Source: a candidate division WOR-3 bacterium
GTDB lineage: Bacteria > SDB-A
Direction: 5' to 3'
DNA length: 12,150 nucleotides
Assembly (NCBI GenBank): GCA_016926475.1
Contig: JAFGON010000053.1
Coordinates: 1 to 12,150, forward strand
Positions 1 through 7,350 of the stretch are shown here, one piece after another; positions within the stretch are counted from its first letter, which is position 1, and every line of letters begins with the position of its first letter. The translations under genes and the position numbers were made by a program. The notes beneath the pieces were generated by a model that saw only the letters and a program-made list of their open reading frames with translations, had not been told where the DNA came from and made no database searches.

Positions 1-188
1 CCGAATCCTGTCTGTCCGGGAGCTTCCACGAAGAGAACCTCAGCGTCTCTCGAACCTTCTCTGTAGACAGGTCCGTTTAAGAGTGGGAGGTTCTCAGGGT
101 CAGGGTTTCCTGCCCTCGAAAGATTGTCGGCAAATACCGCTGAGGCGATCAGCAGCATAGCTGAAGCCAGTACCGCAAATTTCTTCAT
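1..188 (-). CDS. Secreted protein of unknown function, N-terminal part only (cut by window edge)
   Basis: The first 62 codons of a leftward gene are visible; the rest lies beyond base 1. The N-terminus is a textbook signal peptide: Lys-Lys at residues 2-3, a hydrophobic core (about residues 4-18, FAVLASAMLLIASAV) and a probable signal peptidase I site after VFA at residue 20. The following part is polar and rich in Pro, Asn and Gly (DNLSRAGNPDPENLP), with no domain I recognise. A strong Shine-Dalgarno sequence AGGAGGTG lies just upstream. There are two adjacent ATG codons; the second (188-186) sits 7 bases from AGGAGG, the first (191-189) only 4, so I prefer the second, though both give the same signal peptide. 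The strong ribosome site and separate promoter suggest an abundant exported protein. Function is unknown. Confidence 0.8.
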   Translation of the reverse strand, partial: MKKFAVLASAMLLIASAVFADNLSRAGNPDPENLPLLNGPVYREGSRDAEVLFVEAPGQTGF

Positions 189-215
189 CATAGCACCTCC
201 TGCTTTTGTACTGTT

Positions 216-244
216 ATTTTATACTTTGCAGTATTTTACAACAA
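216..244 (-). promoter_or_regulatory. Probable sigma-70-type promoter for the secreted protein
   Basis: Reading leftward, TTGTTG (244-239) is separated by 17 bases from TAAAAT (221-216), a good -10 match with a weak -35. Transcription would start near 209, giving a leader of about 20 bases that holds the AGGAGGTG ribosome site. The -35 box abuts the stop codon (248-246) of the upstream radical SAM gene, so the secreted gene can be transcribed separately from it. Inferred from sequence pattern only. Confidence 0.45.
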
Positions 245-245
245 T

Positions 246-1514
246 TTATCTTCCATTGAAAGGGGAATTTAAACTTCCGCCGAAAGAGATTGTGTTATTT
301 TTAACTAGGTTGTAAATTTTTCGGGTTTTTTTCTCTTGAGAGAAAAAAAATGAAATTTTTGATCCTTTGAGCTCTTTTTCCAAAATTTCCCTTTCCATAA
401 GATGCACCTGGTTATCGGCTATGTTTTTACCGGAGTAAGGTGAAAACGGCATGGGTATGAACTGGCCGAAAGAAGCTTCTATTTTAATTTTGGAGTAATC
501 CCAAAGTTCTCTGATAGTCTGCGCAGTCTCTTTCGCGTCTTCTTCTCTAGATGTAGGCAGCCCTGTCAAAAAATACAGCTTTATCTTACTAAAGCCTTCT
601 GCTTTAGCCTGTTTGAATATTTCAAAATATTTTTTACGCCTGAAAGGTTTTCCGATTTCAAAAGAAAGCTCTTCTGAAAATGTCTCGGGCGCAAGGGTCA
701 GGGTATGGGCGTTTTTTTTTGCGAAGAGAGAGATTATTTCTGCGGATAAAAGGTCGGCTCTGCATGACGGAAGGGAGACTTCAGGGCATGCTTCCAATAT
801 CGATTTAATATCCGGGTGGCTTAAAAGAGCCGCGCTGACGAGTCCGATCTTACCTTTGGGCAGGCTGTTTATGTCGCTGACTATGCTATTTGTTTCTCTG
901 GGCTCGAACTTGTTTCTTAGAGATCCAAGCCAGCAAAATTTGCAACTAAAAGGACAACCTCTTGAGATCTCGACGAGTCCGGATTCGCCAAAGGAAGAAA
1001 TCCGGCAGAATTTTACAGATCTACCAACGCCGATGGGGGCGAATCTTATGGGTGACAGTTTCCTTTCACCTTTGAATAACAGCCATGGCATATCCGTCTT
1101 CTCAGACAAAAAATCCTTGAAAATCTCCGGGAATATTCCGTCTCCGTCTCCAACAAATATAGCGTCGCATATTTCAAGAAAGGAATAGGGGACTGTCAAG
1201 ACTCCAGCCCCGCCGCACAGCACCTTCAGGTTTTTTCTTTTTTTCTTCAAAAACGGGATTATTTTTGAAAGTTTGAAATAATCTCCCGCCCAGCTCGCCG
1301 TCACCGCCAGGATGTCGAACTTTTCTATTTCATATCCGCTCTCCTGTCCTTTGAATACATCCCGGTTTTCAAGTATAAAATCGGTGAAAACCCCGGGTTC
1401 TGCAGAGAGCTCCTTTTTGATATAATGGAGGCTTAGAGAAGAAAACGTCGCCCTGTTTCCGCCTGGGCAGATAAGTCCAACGTTGAGGGCGGATTTTAAA
1501 TACGCTTTCTCCAT
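246..1514 (-). CDS. B12-binding-domain-type radical SAM protein
   Basis: A 422-residue radical SAM enzyme. The cluster motif is at residues 185-197 (SRGCPFSCKFCWL), with Cys187, Cys191 and Cys194 in CxxxCxxC spacing to hold the [4Fe-4S] cluster that cleaves S-adenosylmethionine. Residues about 10-130 look like the Rossmann-type domain found before the radical SAM core in B12-dependent families (LKVLCGGAGVLTVPY, then IFVGDGDG). Downstream motifs TLAPETFSEEL (272-282), IKLYFLTGLPT (311-321) and FIPMPFSPY (352-360) match those of the B12-binding radical SAM group that includes TIGR03960-like proteins, where they read roughly LAPEAGSE, KLYFMIGLPT and FVPKPHTPF. The protein is shorter than most of that group. 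The substrate cannot be deduced. The start overlaps the upstream PHP gene by 19 bases and has no clear Shine-Dalgarno of its own, suggesting translational coupling. Family confidence is high; reaction unknown. Confidence 0.85.
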   Translation of the reverse strand: MEKAYLKSALNVGLICPGGNRATFSSLSLHYIKKELSAEPGVFTDFILENRDVFKGQESGYEIEKFDILAVTASWAGDYFKLSKIIPFLKKKRKNLKVLCGGAGVLTVPYSFLEICDAIFVGDGDGIFPEIFKDFLSEKTDMPWLLFKGERKLSPIRFAPIGVGRSVKFCRISSFGESGLVEISRGCPFSCKFCWLGSLRNKFEPRETNSIVSDINSLPKGKIGLVSAALLSHPDIKSILEACPEVSLPSCRADLLSAEIISLFAKKNAHTLTLAPETFSEELSFEIGKPFRRKKYFEIFKQAKAEGFSKIKLYFLTGLPTSREEDAKETAQTIRELWDYSKIKIEASFGQFIPMPFSPYSGKNIADNQVHLMEREILEKELKGSKISFFFSQEKKTRKIYNLVKNNTISFGGSLNSPFNGR

Positions 1515-2146
1515 TTTTCAAAAGAGGATAAGAAGTGTACGAAAAATGGACTCAAGCCGCCGATAATTCGGGCGTCTTTCAGAGACTGCCTGAAAGACTG
1601 GCAGTCCTGAAAATCCGGCATAAGAAGTCCGCACCTTCCAATCTCGCAAGGGCTGTGAGCGTCGCTTCCCGCGGTGAATAAAAGTCCCTTTTCTCTGGCG
1701 AAAAGGAGAGCCTTGGAGTTATCCCCGCCGAAAAGGCATCTGGCGTTTTTTACTTCAACCGCGTCTGCAAGGGCTGCCGCCTTTTCTATATCACCGCTGA
1801 TTCTCGAACCTCTGAAACGGTCAAACGGGTGGGGAATTGATATAAAGCATTGTTGGTCTATCGCGATTTCAACTGTTTTTTCAAGCGTCAACCCCGGCGG
1901 AATCTTTTCGCTCACGAAAAGAAGGAGAAGTTCGCCTGAAAGAGTTGCCACTTCTTCTCCGGGAAATATAATTCCGGGAAACTTTTTTGCATAGTTCAGA
2001 GCGTTTTCGACCTTGTCGTGGTCGGTGATAAAAACCTTGTCGGTCTTACCCTCTTCGATGGACCTGATAATGTCTTGGAGTTTTATCATTCCGTCTTTTG
2101 AAATAAAGGTATGAAGATGGGTTTCAACTCTCACGTATTTTGACAA
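1496..2146 (-). CDS. PHP-domain metal-dependent phosphoesterase
   Basis: A 216-residue stand-alone PHP (polymerase and histidinol phosphatase) domain. The expected metal-binding motifs appear in order: HLH (His10, His12), TDHD (Asp42, His43), GEEV (Glu64/Glu65), IPHPF (His106) and GSDAH (Asp162, His164). This set coordinates two or three metal ions in phosphoesterases of the YciV/RNase AM and histidinol-phosphatase type, so hydrolysis of a phosphate ester or nucleotide is expected; the substrate is not evident. The start codon is TTG, supported by GGAG seven bases upstream and by the fact that the HLH motif normally lies close to the N-terminus. It is the first gene of a leftward pair with the overlapping radical SAM gene, implying joint expression. 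I see no convincing leftward promoter in the 118-base gap upstream. Confidence 0.85.
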   Translation of the reverse strand: MSKYVRVETHLHTFISKDGMIKLQDIIRSIEEGKTDKVFITDHDKVENALNYAKKFPGIIFPGEEVATLSGELLLLFVSEKIPPGLTLEKTVEIAIDQQCFISIPHPFDRFRGSRISGDIEKAAALADAVEVKNARCLFGGDNSKALLFAREKGLLFTAGSDAHSPCEIGRCGLLMPDFQDCQSFRQSLKDARIIGGLSPFFVHFLSSFEKWRKRI

Positions 2147-2182
2147 TTTTTATCTCCGTTTTCATAAAATAAATCTTTGACC

Positions 2183-2211
2183 TTGAGCGAAAATAGTTTG
2201 GATAATATAAT
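2183..2211 (+). promoter_or_regulatory. Strong sigma-70-type promoter of the TPR-mutL-miaA-rodA-comF run
   Basis: TTGAGC (2183-2188), a 17-base spacer and a perfect TATAAT (2206-2211) lie in the divergent intergenic region. Transcription would start near 2218, leaving a leader of about 47 bases. The leader contains a 16-base perfect palindrome of seven T then seven A flanked by C and G (2237-2252), running into the ribosome site AGGAG (2251-2255), nine bases before the ATG at 2265. It is the only clear promoter ahead of the five rightward genes. Confidence 0.7.
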
Positions 2212-2264
2212 AAACGCACAAACGACTGCGGAGAAGCTTTTTTTAAAAAAAGGAGACAGCAAGC

Positions 2265-2708
2265 ATGACACCTGAAGAAATAGTCCCCCAAAATCAGGAT
2301 GAAATTGAAGACATGATCAATTCAGGGCTTTCTTATATCGAGGAGAAAAAATACAAGGAAGCGGAAGAACTTTTCAAAAAAGCCGCCGAATCAGGTTCAT
2401 CGGAAGCTAACTATAACCTCGGCGTTCTATACGGAATGGTCTACCTCAAGGATTTGACCTATGAAGAGATGTGGGAAGAAAATTCGGATTTAGAAATTTG
2501 GTTTGAGAGAGCCGAATTGGCTTATCAAACCGCGATTGAATTGGATAAAAAAAATATTCACGCCATGAGAAACCTTGCCACTCTTTACGCCGAGAGAAAC
2601 CAGAAAGAAGATGCTCTTACGCTGTTGAGAAAGGTTTTAGAAATTTCACAGGACGAAGACTACAATCAGCATATAAAAGACCAGATGGGTGACGTCGAGG
2701 CGATGTAG
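2265..2708 (+). CDS. Small TPR-repeat protein
   Basis: A 147-residue acidic protein with no signal peptide or membrane segment, so probably cytoplasmic. Two regions fit tetratricopeptide repeats: residues about 15-48 (GLSYIEEKKYKEAEELFKKA) with the following helix ANYNLGVLYG, and residues about 80-128 (AYQTAIELDKKNIHAMRNLA, then EDALTLLRKVLEI). TPRs make helical scaffolds for protein-protein binding; no enzymatic motif is present. The start at 2265 has AGGAG nine bases upstream. It is the promoter-proximal gene of the rightward run; its stop lies five bases before the mutL start, so it is probably co-transcribed with mutL. The partner is unknown, and nothing in the sequence ties it directly to mismatch repair. 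Confidence 0.8.
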   Translation: MTPEEIVPQNQDEIEDMINSGLSYIEEKKYKEAEELFKKAAESGSSEANYNLGVLYGMVYLKDLTYEEMWEENSDLEIWFERAELAYQTAIELDKKNIHAMRNLATLYAERNQKEDALTLLRKVLEISQDEDYNQHIKDQMGDVEAM

Positions 2709-2713
2709 TATAG

Positions 2714-4399
2714 ATGGGGCAAATAAAAAAACTCGACGGTTATCTGATTTCAAAGATAGCTGCGGGCGAGGTCCTTCAGGGCATACATTCGGTCGTAAAA
2801 GAGCTTGTAGAAAACTCGCTTGACGCCGGAGCGACAAAAATTGACGTGTTTATCGAAAACGGCGGATTCACAGGTATAACCGTCAAAGACGACGGCAAAG
2901 GAATTCTTCCCGAAGACATGGAGCTAGCTCTGACGCGACACGCTACAAGCAAAATCGACAGTTTCGAAGCTCTTTTAAACCTTGCTTCCTATGGCTTCAG
3001 GGGTGAAGCGCTCGCTTCCATAAGCTCTGTTTCGAGGATTGAGCTTCAGAGTTCTACGGAAGAGGACTCATGCTTTTCTCTAGTTTTAGAAGGAGGGGAA
3101 AAAAAGGATTTTTCACCTACGGTTTGTCAGAGAGGAACTAAGGTTGAAGTCCAAGACATATTTTTCAACGTTCCAGCCAGAAGAAAGTTTTTAAAAACCC
3201 CAAGATACGAGTCTTTAAGAGCTAAAAAGGCATTAGCCTGTCTTGCGCTCGCTAATTTGGGGGTCAGCTTTTCGTGGTCTGAAGTCGAACAGAAAAAAAA
3301 CATCAGGGTTGGCCCTGACTCCGATCTTATAGACAGGTACTGTGCTTTCATATCTCCGGATTTGATGGATCATTTCGTGCCGTTTGAAAGGATAATGCCG
3401 GACATAAAAATATACGGCATACTCGGAGAGCCTTTTGTTGCCGCCAAAAAACCTTTCAGCCCTGTTTTTGTGAACAAGAGAGCTGTTGCTGAAAAGAGCA
3501 TCAGCGCCGCTGTGAGGGCCGGATTCGGCTCGCTTGTCTTTGACCGTCTCCCAGTCTTTGCCGTTTTCATAGAAATCGACCCCGCGCTTGTCGATGTAAA
3601 TGTTCACCCCTCGAAAGATGAGGTCAAATTAAGCGATCAGGGCTTTGTGTTTAGAGAGGTCAGAAGAGCTGTTGAAAACGCTCTTTCCAAGTCGAGTGTC
3701 AAGATTTTCGACACCCAGACCTTTAATGTTTCAGAATTGGAAGTTTTCAAAGAAAAGACGGATGTTGAAACTTCTCGGCAAATCGAGACTGAGAATCATG
3801 CCGCCTTGAAGGAAAACATGACGATTTATGAAAACGCGCCTTTTTTTGCCTCTTCCTTCTTTCAGATACACGACACATACATTGTTGTCGAGACAAAAGG
3901 CGGGGTGATTTTCATAGACCAGCACGCTGCCGCCGAGAGAATACTTTACGAGGAAATTCTCTACAAAAGGGATATTGAAATTCAAAATCTGCTTTTTCCG
4001 GTCGTCGTAAACTTAAACGAAGACCTCTGGAGCATGATAGAAGAGACAAAAGGAAAGATTTTAATTTCCGCGGGATTTCAGATAAAGATCCTAAGCGGAG
4101 CGATAACAATCGAAAGCGTCCCCTCGGGAATCGAAAATACGTCCCATTCGGAGATCGCGTCTTTGGTAAGAGACATAATAGAACAGGAAGGAAGGGACGA
4201 AAGCAGGGAAAAAATCGCCGCAAGGGTAGCTTGCAAAGCTGCCATAAAAGCGGGGGACAAACTCGACAGAACCGAAATAGAAAAGCTTGTGGGCAGACTT
4301 TTTCTCTGCCGCCAGCCGCATATATGCCCTCATGGAAGGCCGACTATGTTCCGTATAACAAACGGGGAGATCGAGAAGAAATTCGGAAGAATCAAATGA
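2714..4399 (+). CDS. mutL: DNA mismatch repair protein MutL with endonuclease motif
   Basis: A 561-residue MutL. The N-terminal GHKL ATPase carries KELVENSLDAGA (29-40; Glu30 and Asn34 are the usual catalytic/Mg positions), DDGKG (59-63), RHATSK (75-80) and GFRGEAL (94-100). The transducer domain ends with DVNVHPSKDEV (294-304). After a linker, the C-terminal dimerisation domain carries DQHAAAERILYE (402-413), which fits the metal-binding endonuclease motif DQHA-x2-E-x4-E, plus ACKAAIKAGDKL (507-518) and CPHGRP (538-543). This is therefore the nicking type of MutL, as in bacteria that lack MutH and Dam-directed repair. The segment before KELVEN reads EVLQGIHSVV where most MutL proteins have a form of EV(I/V)xRPxSVV, so the usual Arg-Pro is missing. 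The gene starts five bases after the TPR stop with a poor ribosome site and ends in a 4-base ATGA overlap with miaA. MutS is not in the window. Confidence 0.97.
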   Translation: MGQIKKLDGYLISKIAAGEVLQGIHSVVKELVENSLDAGATKIDVFIENGGFTGITVKDDGKGILPEDMELALTRHATSKIDSFEALLNLASYGFRGEALASISSVSRIELQSSTEEDSCFSLVLEGGEKKDFSPTVCQRGTKVEVQDIFFNVPARRKFLKTPRYESLRAKKALACLALANLGVSFSWSEVEQKKNIRVGPDSDLIDRYCAFISPDLMDHFVPFERIMPDIKIYGILGEPFVAAKKPFSPVFVNKRAVAEKSISAAVRAGFGSLVFDRLPVFAVFIEIDPALVDVNVHPSKDEVKLSDQGFVFREVRRAVENALSKSSVKIFDTQTFNVSELEVFKEKTDVETSRQIETENHAALKENMTIYENAPFFASSFFQIHDTYIVVETKGGVIFIDQHAAAERILYEEILYKRDIEIQNLLFPVVVNLNEDLWSMIEETKGKILISAGFQIKILSGAITIESVPSGIENTSHSEIASLVRDIIEQEGRDESREKIAARVACKAAIKAGDKLDRTEIEKLVGRLFLCRQPHICPHGRPTMFRITNGEIEKKFGRIK

Positions 4400-5313
4400 A
4401 GTCTATACCTGTGATTACCGGCGCCACTGCCGTGGGAAAAACCGATGTAGCTCTATTGATTTTGGACATGAAAGAAGCAGACTACATTTTGAGCGCGGAC
4501 TCGAGAAAAGTTTACAGAGGTCTTACCGTGGGCACTTCGTCTCCGTCGCTTGAAGAGATAAAAAAATATCCTTACGAGTTGATAAGCGTTCGGGATCCCG
4601 ACAGTTTTTTTTCCGCGAGCGAATTTTCAAAAACCGCGGAAAGAATTCTGCTTGAAAAAAAAGAAAAACCTCTGGTTGAAGGCGGAAGCGTCCTCTACAT
4701 AAAAGCTCTTTTTGAGGGTCTTTTTGAAGCTCCTCCTGCGGATATTGAATTGAGAGATGTTCTTAAAAAAAGGCTCCAAGAAGAGGGTTGTTCTAAACTC
4801 TGGGAGGAACTCCGGGTAAAAGATCCTGAATCGGCTGGGTCTATTCACAGAAACGACTCTGTGAGAGTTATCAGAGCGCTTGAGGTCCTCTATCAGACGG
4901 GAAAATCAATGAGAACACTTTGGAGGGAAAGACCAACCGAAAATCAATTCAGGGCTTATTACGTGGGTATTAGAATGTCGCCTGCAAGGATAAAGGAAAA
5001 GATTAGAAAAAGGACTTTTCAAATGCTGAAATCCGGCATGCCCGAGGAAGCCTATTTTTTGAAAACTAAATTCGGATCGAGTGTTTGGCCATTTAGTTCG
5101 ATAGGTTACAAGGAAGCTTTAGACCTGTTCGAAGGCAGACTGAATTTTGACGAAGCTCTGGAGAGAATCTCAGTTCTCACTTGGCAATACGCGAGAAAAC
5201 AGACGGTGTTTTTGAAAAAATTAAAGGATATTTTTTGGATTGACTGTGATAACATCACACCCAATGAAGCCGCACAGGCGGCGGTTCATTACTGGAAAAC
5301 AAATGGATTATAA
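4396..5313 (+). CDS. miaA: tRNA dimethylallyltransferase MiaA
   Basis: MiaA transfers dimethylallyl from dimethylallyl diphosphate to N6 of A37 in tRNAs reading UNN codons. The 305-residue product has the P-loop GATAVGKT (9-16; usual form GPTAVGKT), ADSRKVYRGL (34-43), the RDP motif with FSASEF (66-77), GGSVLYIKAL (96-105), RNDSVRVIRALEVLYQTGKS (152-171) and SSIGYKEAL (234-242) followed by TWQYARKQTVFLKK. Its length is normal for the family. The open frame extends upstream to 4231, but the start at 4396 places the P-loop at the usual distance from the N-terminus and makes an ATGA overlap with mutL. Some signature positions diverge: DSRK for DSRQ, GTSSP for GTAKP and PYELI for PHHLI. Its 3' end overlaps rodA by 11 bases. 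The mutL-miaA neighbourhood is known from many bacteria. Confidence 0.95.
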   Translation: MKSIPVITGATAVGKTDVALLILDMKEADYILSADSRKVYRGLTVGTSSPSLEEIKKYPYELISVRDPDSFFSASEFSKTAERILLEKKEKPLVEGGSVLYIKALFEGLFEAPPADIELRDVLKKRLQEEGCSKLWEELRVKDPESAGSIHRNDSVRVIRALEVLYQTGKSMRTLWRERPTENQFRAYYVGIRMSPARIKEKIRKRTFQMLKSGMPEEAYFLKTKFGSSVWPFSSIGYKEALDLFEGRLNFDEALERISVLTWQYARKQTVFLKKLKDIFWIDCDNITPNEAAQAAVHYWKTNGL

Positions 5314-6637
5314 ACCTAAAGAAAAAAACGCTCCTGATGCAGCTCTTATAGCCGTCACTGCTCTGATATTATTGTTCGGACTCTTTGCTCTCAACCAGGC
5401 TACATTGTGGGCTGGTTCATCGTTTTTGCTGAAGCAGATCATATGGATTGCCGTTTCAATAATCGTGATGTTTTTGATATCTCTGAATTTAAAAATGTCT
5501 ATCGTCATCTCATATTCCTATGTTATCTATGCTTTGACAGTTGTTTTCCTTTTTTTTCCCCTTTTGCCCTTTTTAGGAGCCGGTCAAGCCAACAGGTGGG
5601 TCGATTTCAGAATTTTCAAAGCTCAGCCCTCAGACATAGCCAAACTCGGTTTGATATTCTCTCTCGCAAGATATCTTTCCGAAAGGTACACGTTTTACGA
5701 CGCCGTCAAGAGAAGCTTCCTCAAATGGAGATATTCAAAGAAGGACAAATTTTACAAATTGCCTGCGGCGGTGAGGAGAAAACCCAACGATCCTTTGATC
5801 ATTATTGAATCATTTGTACTGACCTTAATACCTTTTTCAATAGTGATGGCAGAACCGGATTTGGGAACTTCCATAGTGTATATTTTCATATTCTTGACTA
5901 TGCTCTATTTCTCGGGAGTTTCTCTGGCTACAGTTATTTATATCATCTCGCCTTTCGTCTCTGTTCTTCTTGCGATATTGCTCGTCGTGAATTCTTTCTC
6001 TGTGACAAATATTGTCTTTATAACTCTTTTGTTTTCTACCCTTATAGCGACTTTTGTCATATTCAGGGTGAAATGGAAGGGTGTGGTCGCTGTCATGGCG
6101 CTGAACATTCTGGTAATGGTTTCTGCGCCTTTGATATGGAATGGGGTTCTCAAGGAATACCAACGAAAAAGGGTTCTAATTTTTCTTGACTCCGACTCGG
6201 ATCCGACAGGGGCGGGTTGGCATATTCTGCAGTCAAAAATGGCTATAGGATCCGGACGAATTTGGGGAGAAGGAATTCTCCACCTTGAAAAAAGGGAGCT
6301 TTCGTTTTTGCCTGAACAACACACGGACTTCATTTTCCCTGTGATAGCGAAAAAAAGCGGTTTTATCGGTTCAGTTTTTCTCATGACTATGTATCTGCTG
6401 TTTTTGATGAGGTCCATTACACTCGCTTACAAGACAAAATCAATGAGTTACCACCTTGTGATAATCGGCATTTGCAGTCTTTTCGCGTTTCAAATAACAG
6501 TTAACATCGGAATGACTCTCGGCTCTCTGCCAATAGTAGGCATTCCTCTGCCTTTTATAAGCTACGGCGGGTCATCCATGCTTATGTCTTTTTTTCTACT
6601 CGGCATATTGTTCAATTTGAGTTCAACCAGCCAATGA
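5303..6637 (+). CDS. rodA: RodA, SEDS-family peptidoglycan glycosyltransferase
   Basis: A 444-residue multi-pass inner-membrane protein of the SEDS (RodA/FtsW/SpoVE) family, which polymerises lipid II for cell elongation together with a class B PBP. Signatures: NRWVDF (97-102), QPSDIAKLGLI (108-118), EPDLGTS (184-190), FLDSDSDPTGAGWHILQSK (294-312, the loop with the conserved catalytic Asp region), FLPEQHTDFIF (335-345) and GIPLPFISYGGSSML (413-427). LPEQHTDFIF and the LDxxxDPxGAGWHILQSK form point to RodA rather than FtsW. It is longer than E. coli RodA (about 370 residues), partly because of a basic soluble loop at about 131-165. The frame is open back to 5240, but the ATG at 5303 gives a short cytoplasmic N-terminus before the first membrane segment (about 13-31). 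It overlaps miaA by 11 bases and comF by 4. Confidence 0.95.
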   Translation: MDYKPKEKNAPDAALIAVTALILLFGLFALNQATLWAGSSFLLKQIIWIAVSIIVMFLISLNLKMSIVISYSYVIYALTVVFLFFPLLPFLGAGQANRWVDFRIFKAQPSDIAKLGLIFSLARYLSERYTFYDAVKRSFLKWRYSKKDKFYKLPAAVRRKPNDPLIIIESFVLTLIPFSIVMAEPDLGTSIVYIFIFLTMLYFSGVSLATVIYIISPFVSVLLAILLVVNSFSVTNIVFITLLFSTLIATFVIFRVKWKGVVAVMALNILVMVSAPLIWNGVLKEYQRKRVLIFLDSDSDPTGAGWHILQSKMAIGSGRIWGEGILHLEKRELSFLPEQHTDFIFPVIAKKSGFIGSVFLMTMYLLFLMRSITLAYKTKSMSYHLVIIGICSLFAFQITVNIGMTLGSLPIVGIPLPFISYGGSSMLMSFFLLGILFNLSSTSQ

Positions 6638-7350
6638 AACAAAAGCTGAAAAAGAGAATGGTTTCGGCTTTATTTTCTCTTTTTCTGCCCTCAAAATGCC
6701 CGGTTTGCGGAAAATTGCTTTCGGACTCTGAAGTCTATGTCTGTGAAAACTGCCTGAGGGAATCTTTTTATTATGAAAAATGCCCTTTTTGTCATTTTCC
6801 TCTTCCTCTGGAGGGGAAGTGTCTTTTCTGTGGAAGAGATCGGGAAATTGATTCAGAAAACATCTTCTTTTTGGGACCCTACCGCGGGGCTTTGAGAGAA
6901 GCGATCAAAGCCATGAAATTCGAGGGTTATTCCAAAATAGGCAGGATAATAGGAAAAGAATTTTCAAAAGTGATAAAGCTACCGCAGGAAAGATCCGTTT
7001 TTATTCCTGTTCCACTTTCCAGGAAAAACTTCAGAAAAAGAGGGTTCAACCAATCAGCTGTAATCGCTCGATCCGCCGCGGAGGTTTTAAACCAGGATTT
7101 TATCGATGAAGCTCTTCAGGTAAAGGGTAAAAAGAAAAATCAGATGGAGTTGAACCACGAAGAAAGAATTGAAAACATCAGGGGTAAGATGTCGGAGGGG
7201 AAAAATTTCAACTTAATAAAAGGCCGGAATATTATTATTTTTGACGACGTGATGACGACAGGAGAAACTTTGAGGGAGGCAAAGAGAGTTTTAAGAAAAA
7301 CTGAAACAAAGGGTTTATTCTGCGCCGTGGCTGCTATCGTCGTCGATTGA
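6634..7350 (+). CDS. comF: ComF family phosphoribosyltransferase-like protein
   Basis: A 238-residue ComF-type protein. The N-terminus has two four-cysteine knuckles likely to bind zinc: CPVC...CENC (Cys22, 25, 37, 40) and CPFC...CLFC (Cys50, 53, 63, 66). The C-terminal half is a type I phosphoribosyltransferase fold, with YRGALREAIKAMKF (83-96), PVPLSRKNFRKRGFNQS (125-141) and the PRPP-binding loop IIIFDDVMTTGET (200-212). In naturally competent bacteria ComF helps bring transformed single-stranded DNA into the cytoplasm; many non-competent species also carry it, so a competence role here is only inference. The start forms an ATGA overlap with the rodA stop, suggesting coupled translation. 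The last 36 bases also encode, on the other strand, the C-terminus of BatD. No transcription terminator is evident between the two converging operons. Confidence 0.93.
   Translation: MKQKLKKRMVSALFSLFLPSKCPVCGKLLSDSEVYVCENCLRESFYYEKCPFCHFPLPLEGKCLFCGRDREIDSENIFFLGPYRGALREAIKAMKFEGYSKIGRIIGKEFSKVIKLPQERSVFIPVPLSRKNFRKRGFNQSAVIARSAAEVLNQDFIDEALQVKGKKKNQMELNHEERIENIRGKMSEGKNFNLIKGRNIIIFDDVMTTGETLREAKRVLRKTETKGLFCAVAAIVVD

Noticed and set aside
326-349. Inverted repeat of T-run plus CTCT / AGAG plus A-run, looking like a terminator
   Set aside because: It lies inside the radical SAM coding region, has a two-base loop and is mostly A/T pairs; probably reflects Phe/Lys codons.
613-1188. 191-codon plus-strand open frame opposite the radical SAM gene
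   Set aside because: Antisense shadow of a clearly conserved coding sequence, without recognisable domain or ribosome site.
2237-2252. T7A7 palindrome in the leader of the TPR gene as a possible regulatory hairpin
   Set aside because: With no loop and only A/T pairs in the core it would be unstable as RNA; kept only as a note under the promoter.
4231-4395. Upstream extension of the miaA frame (55 extra codons)
   Set aside because: It lies wholly within mutL, lacks family similarity and would move the P-loop away from the N-terminus; the 4396 ATG is preferred.
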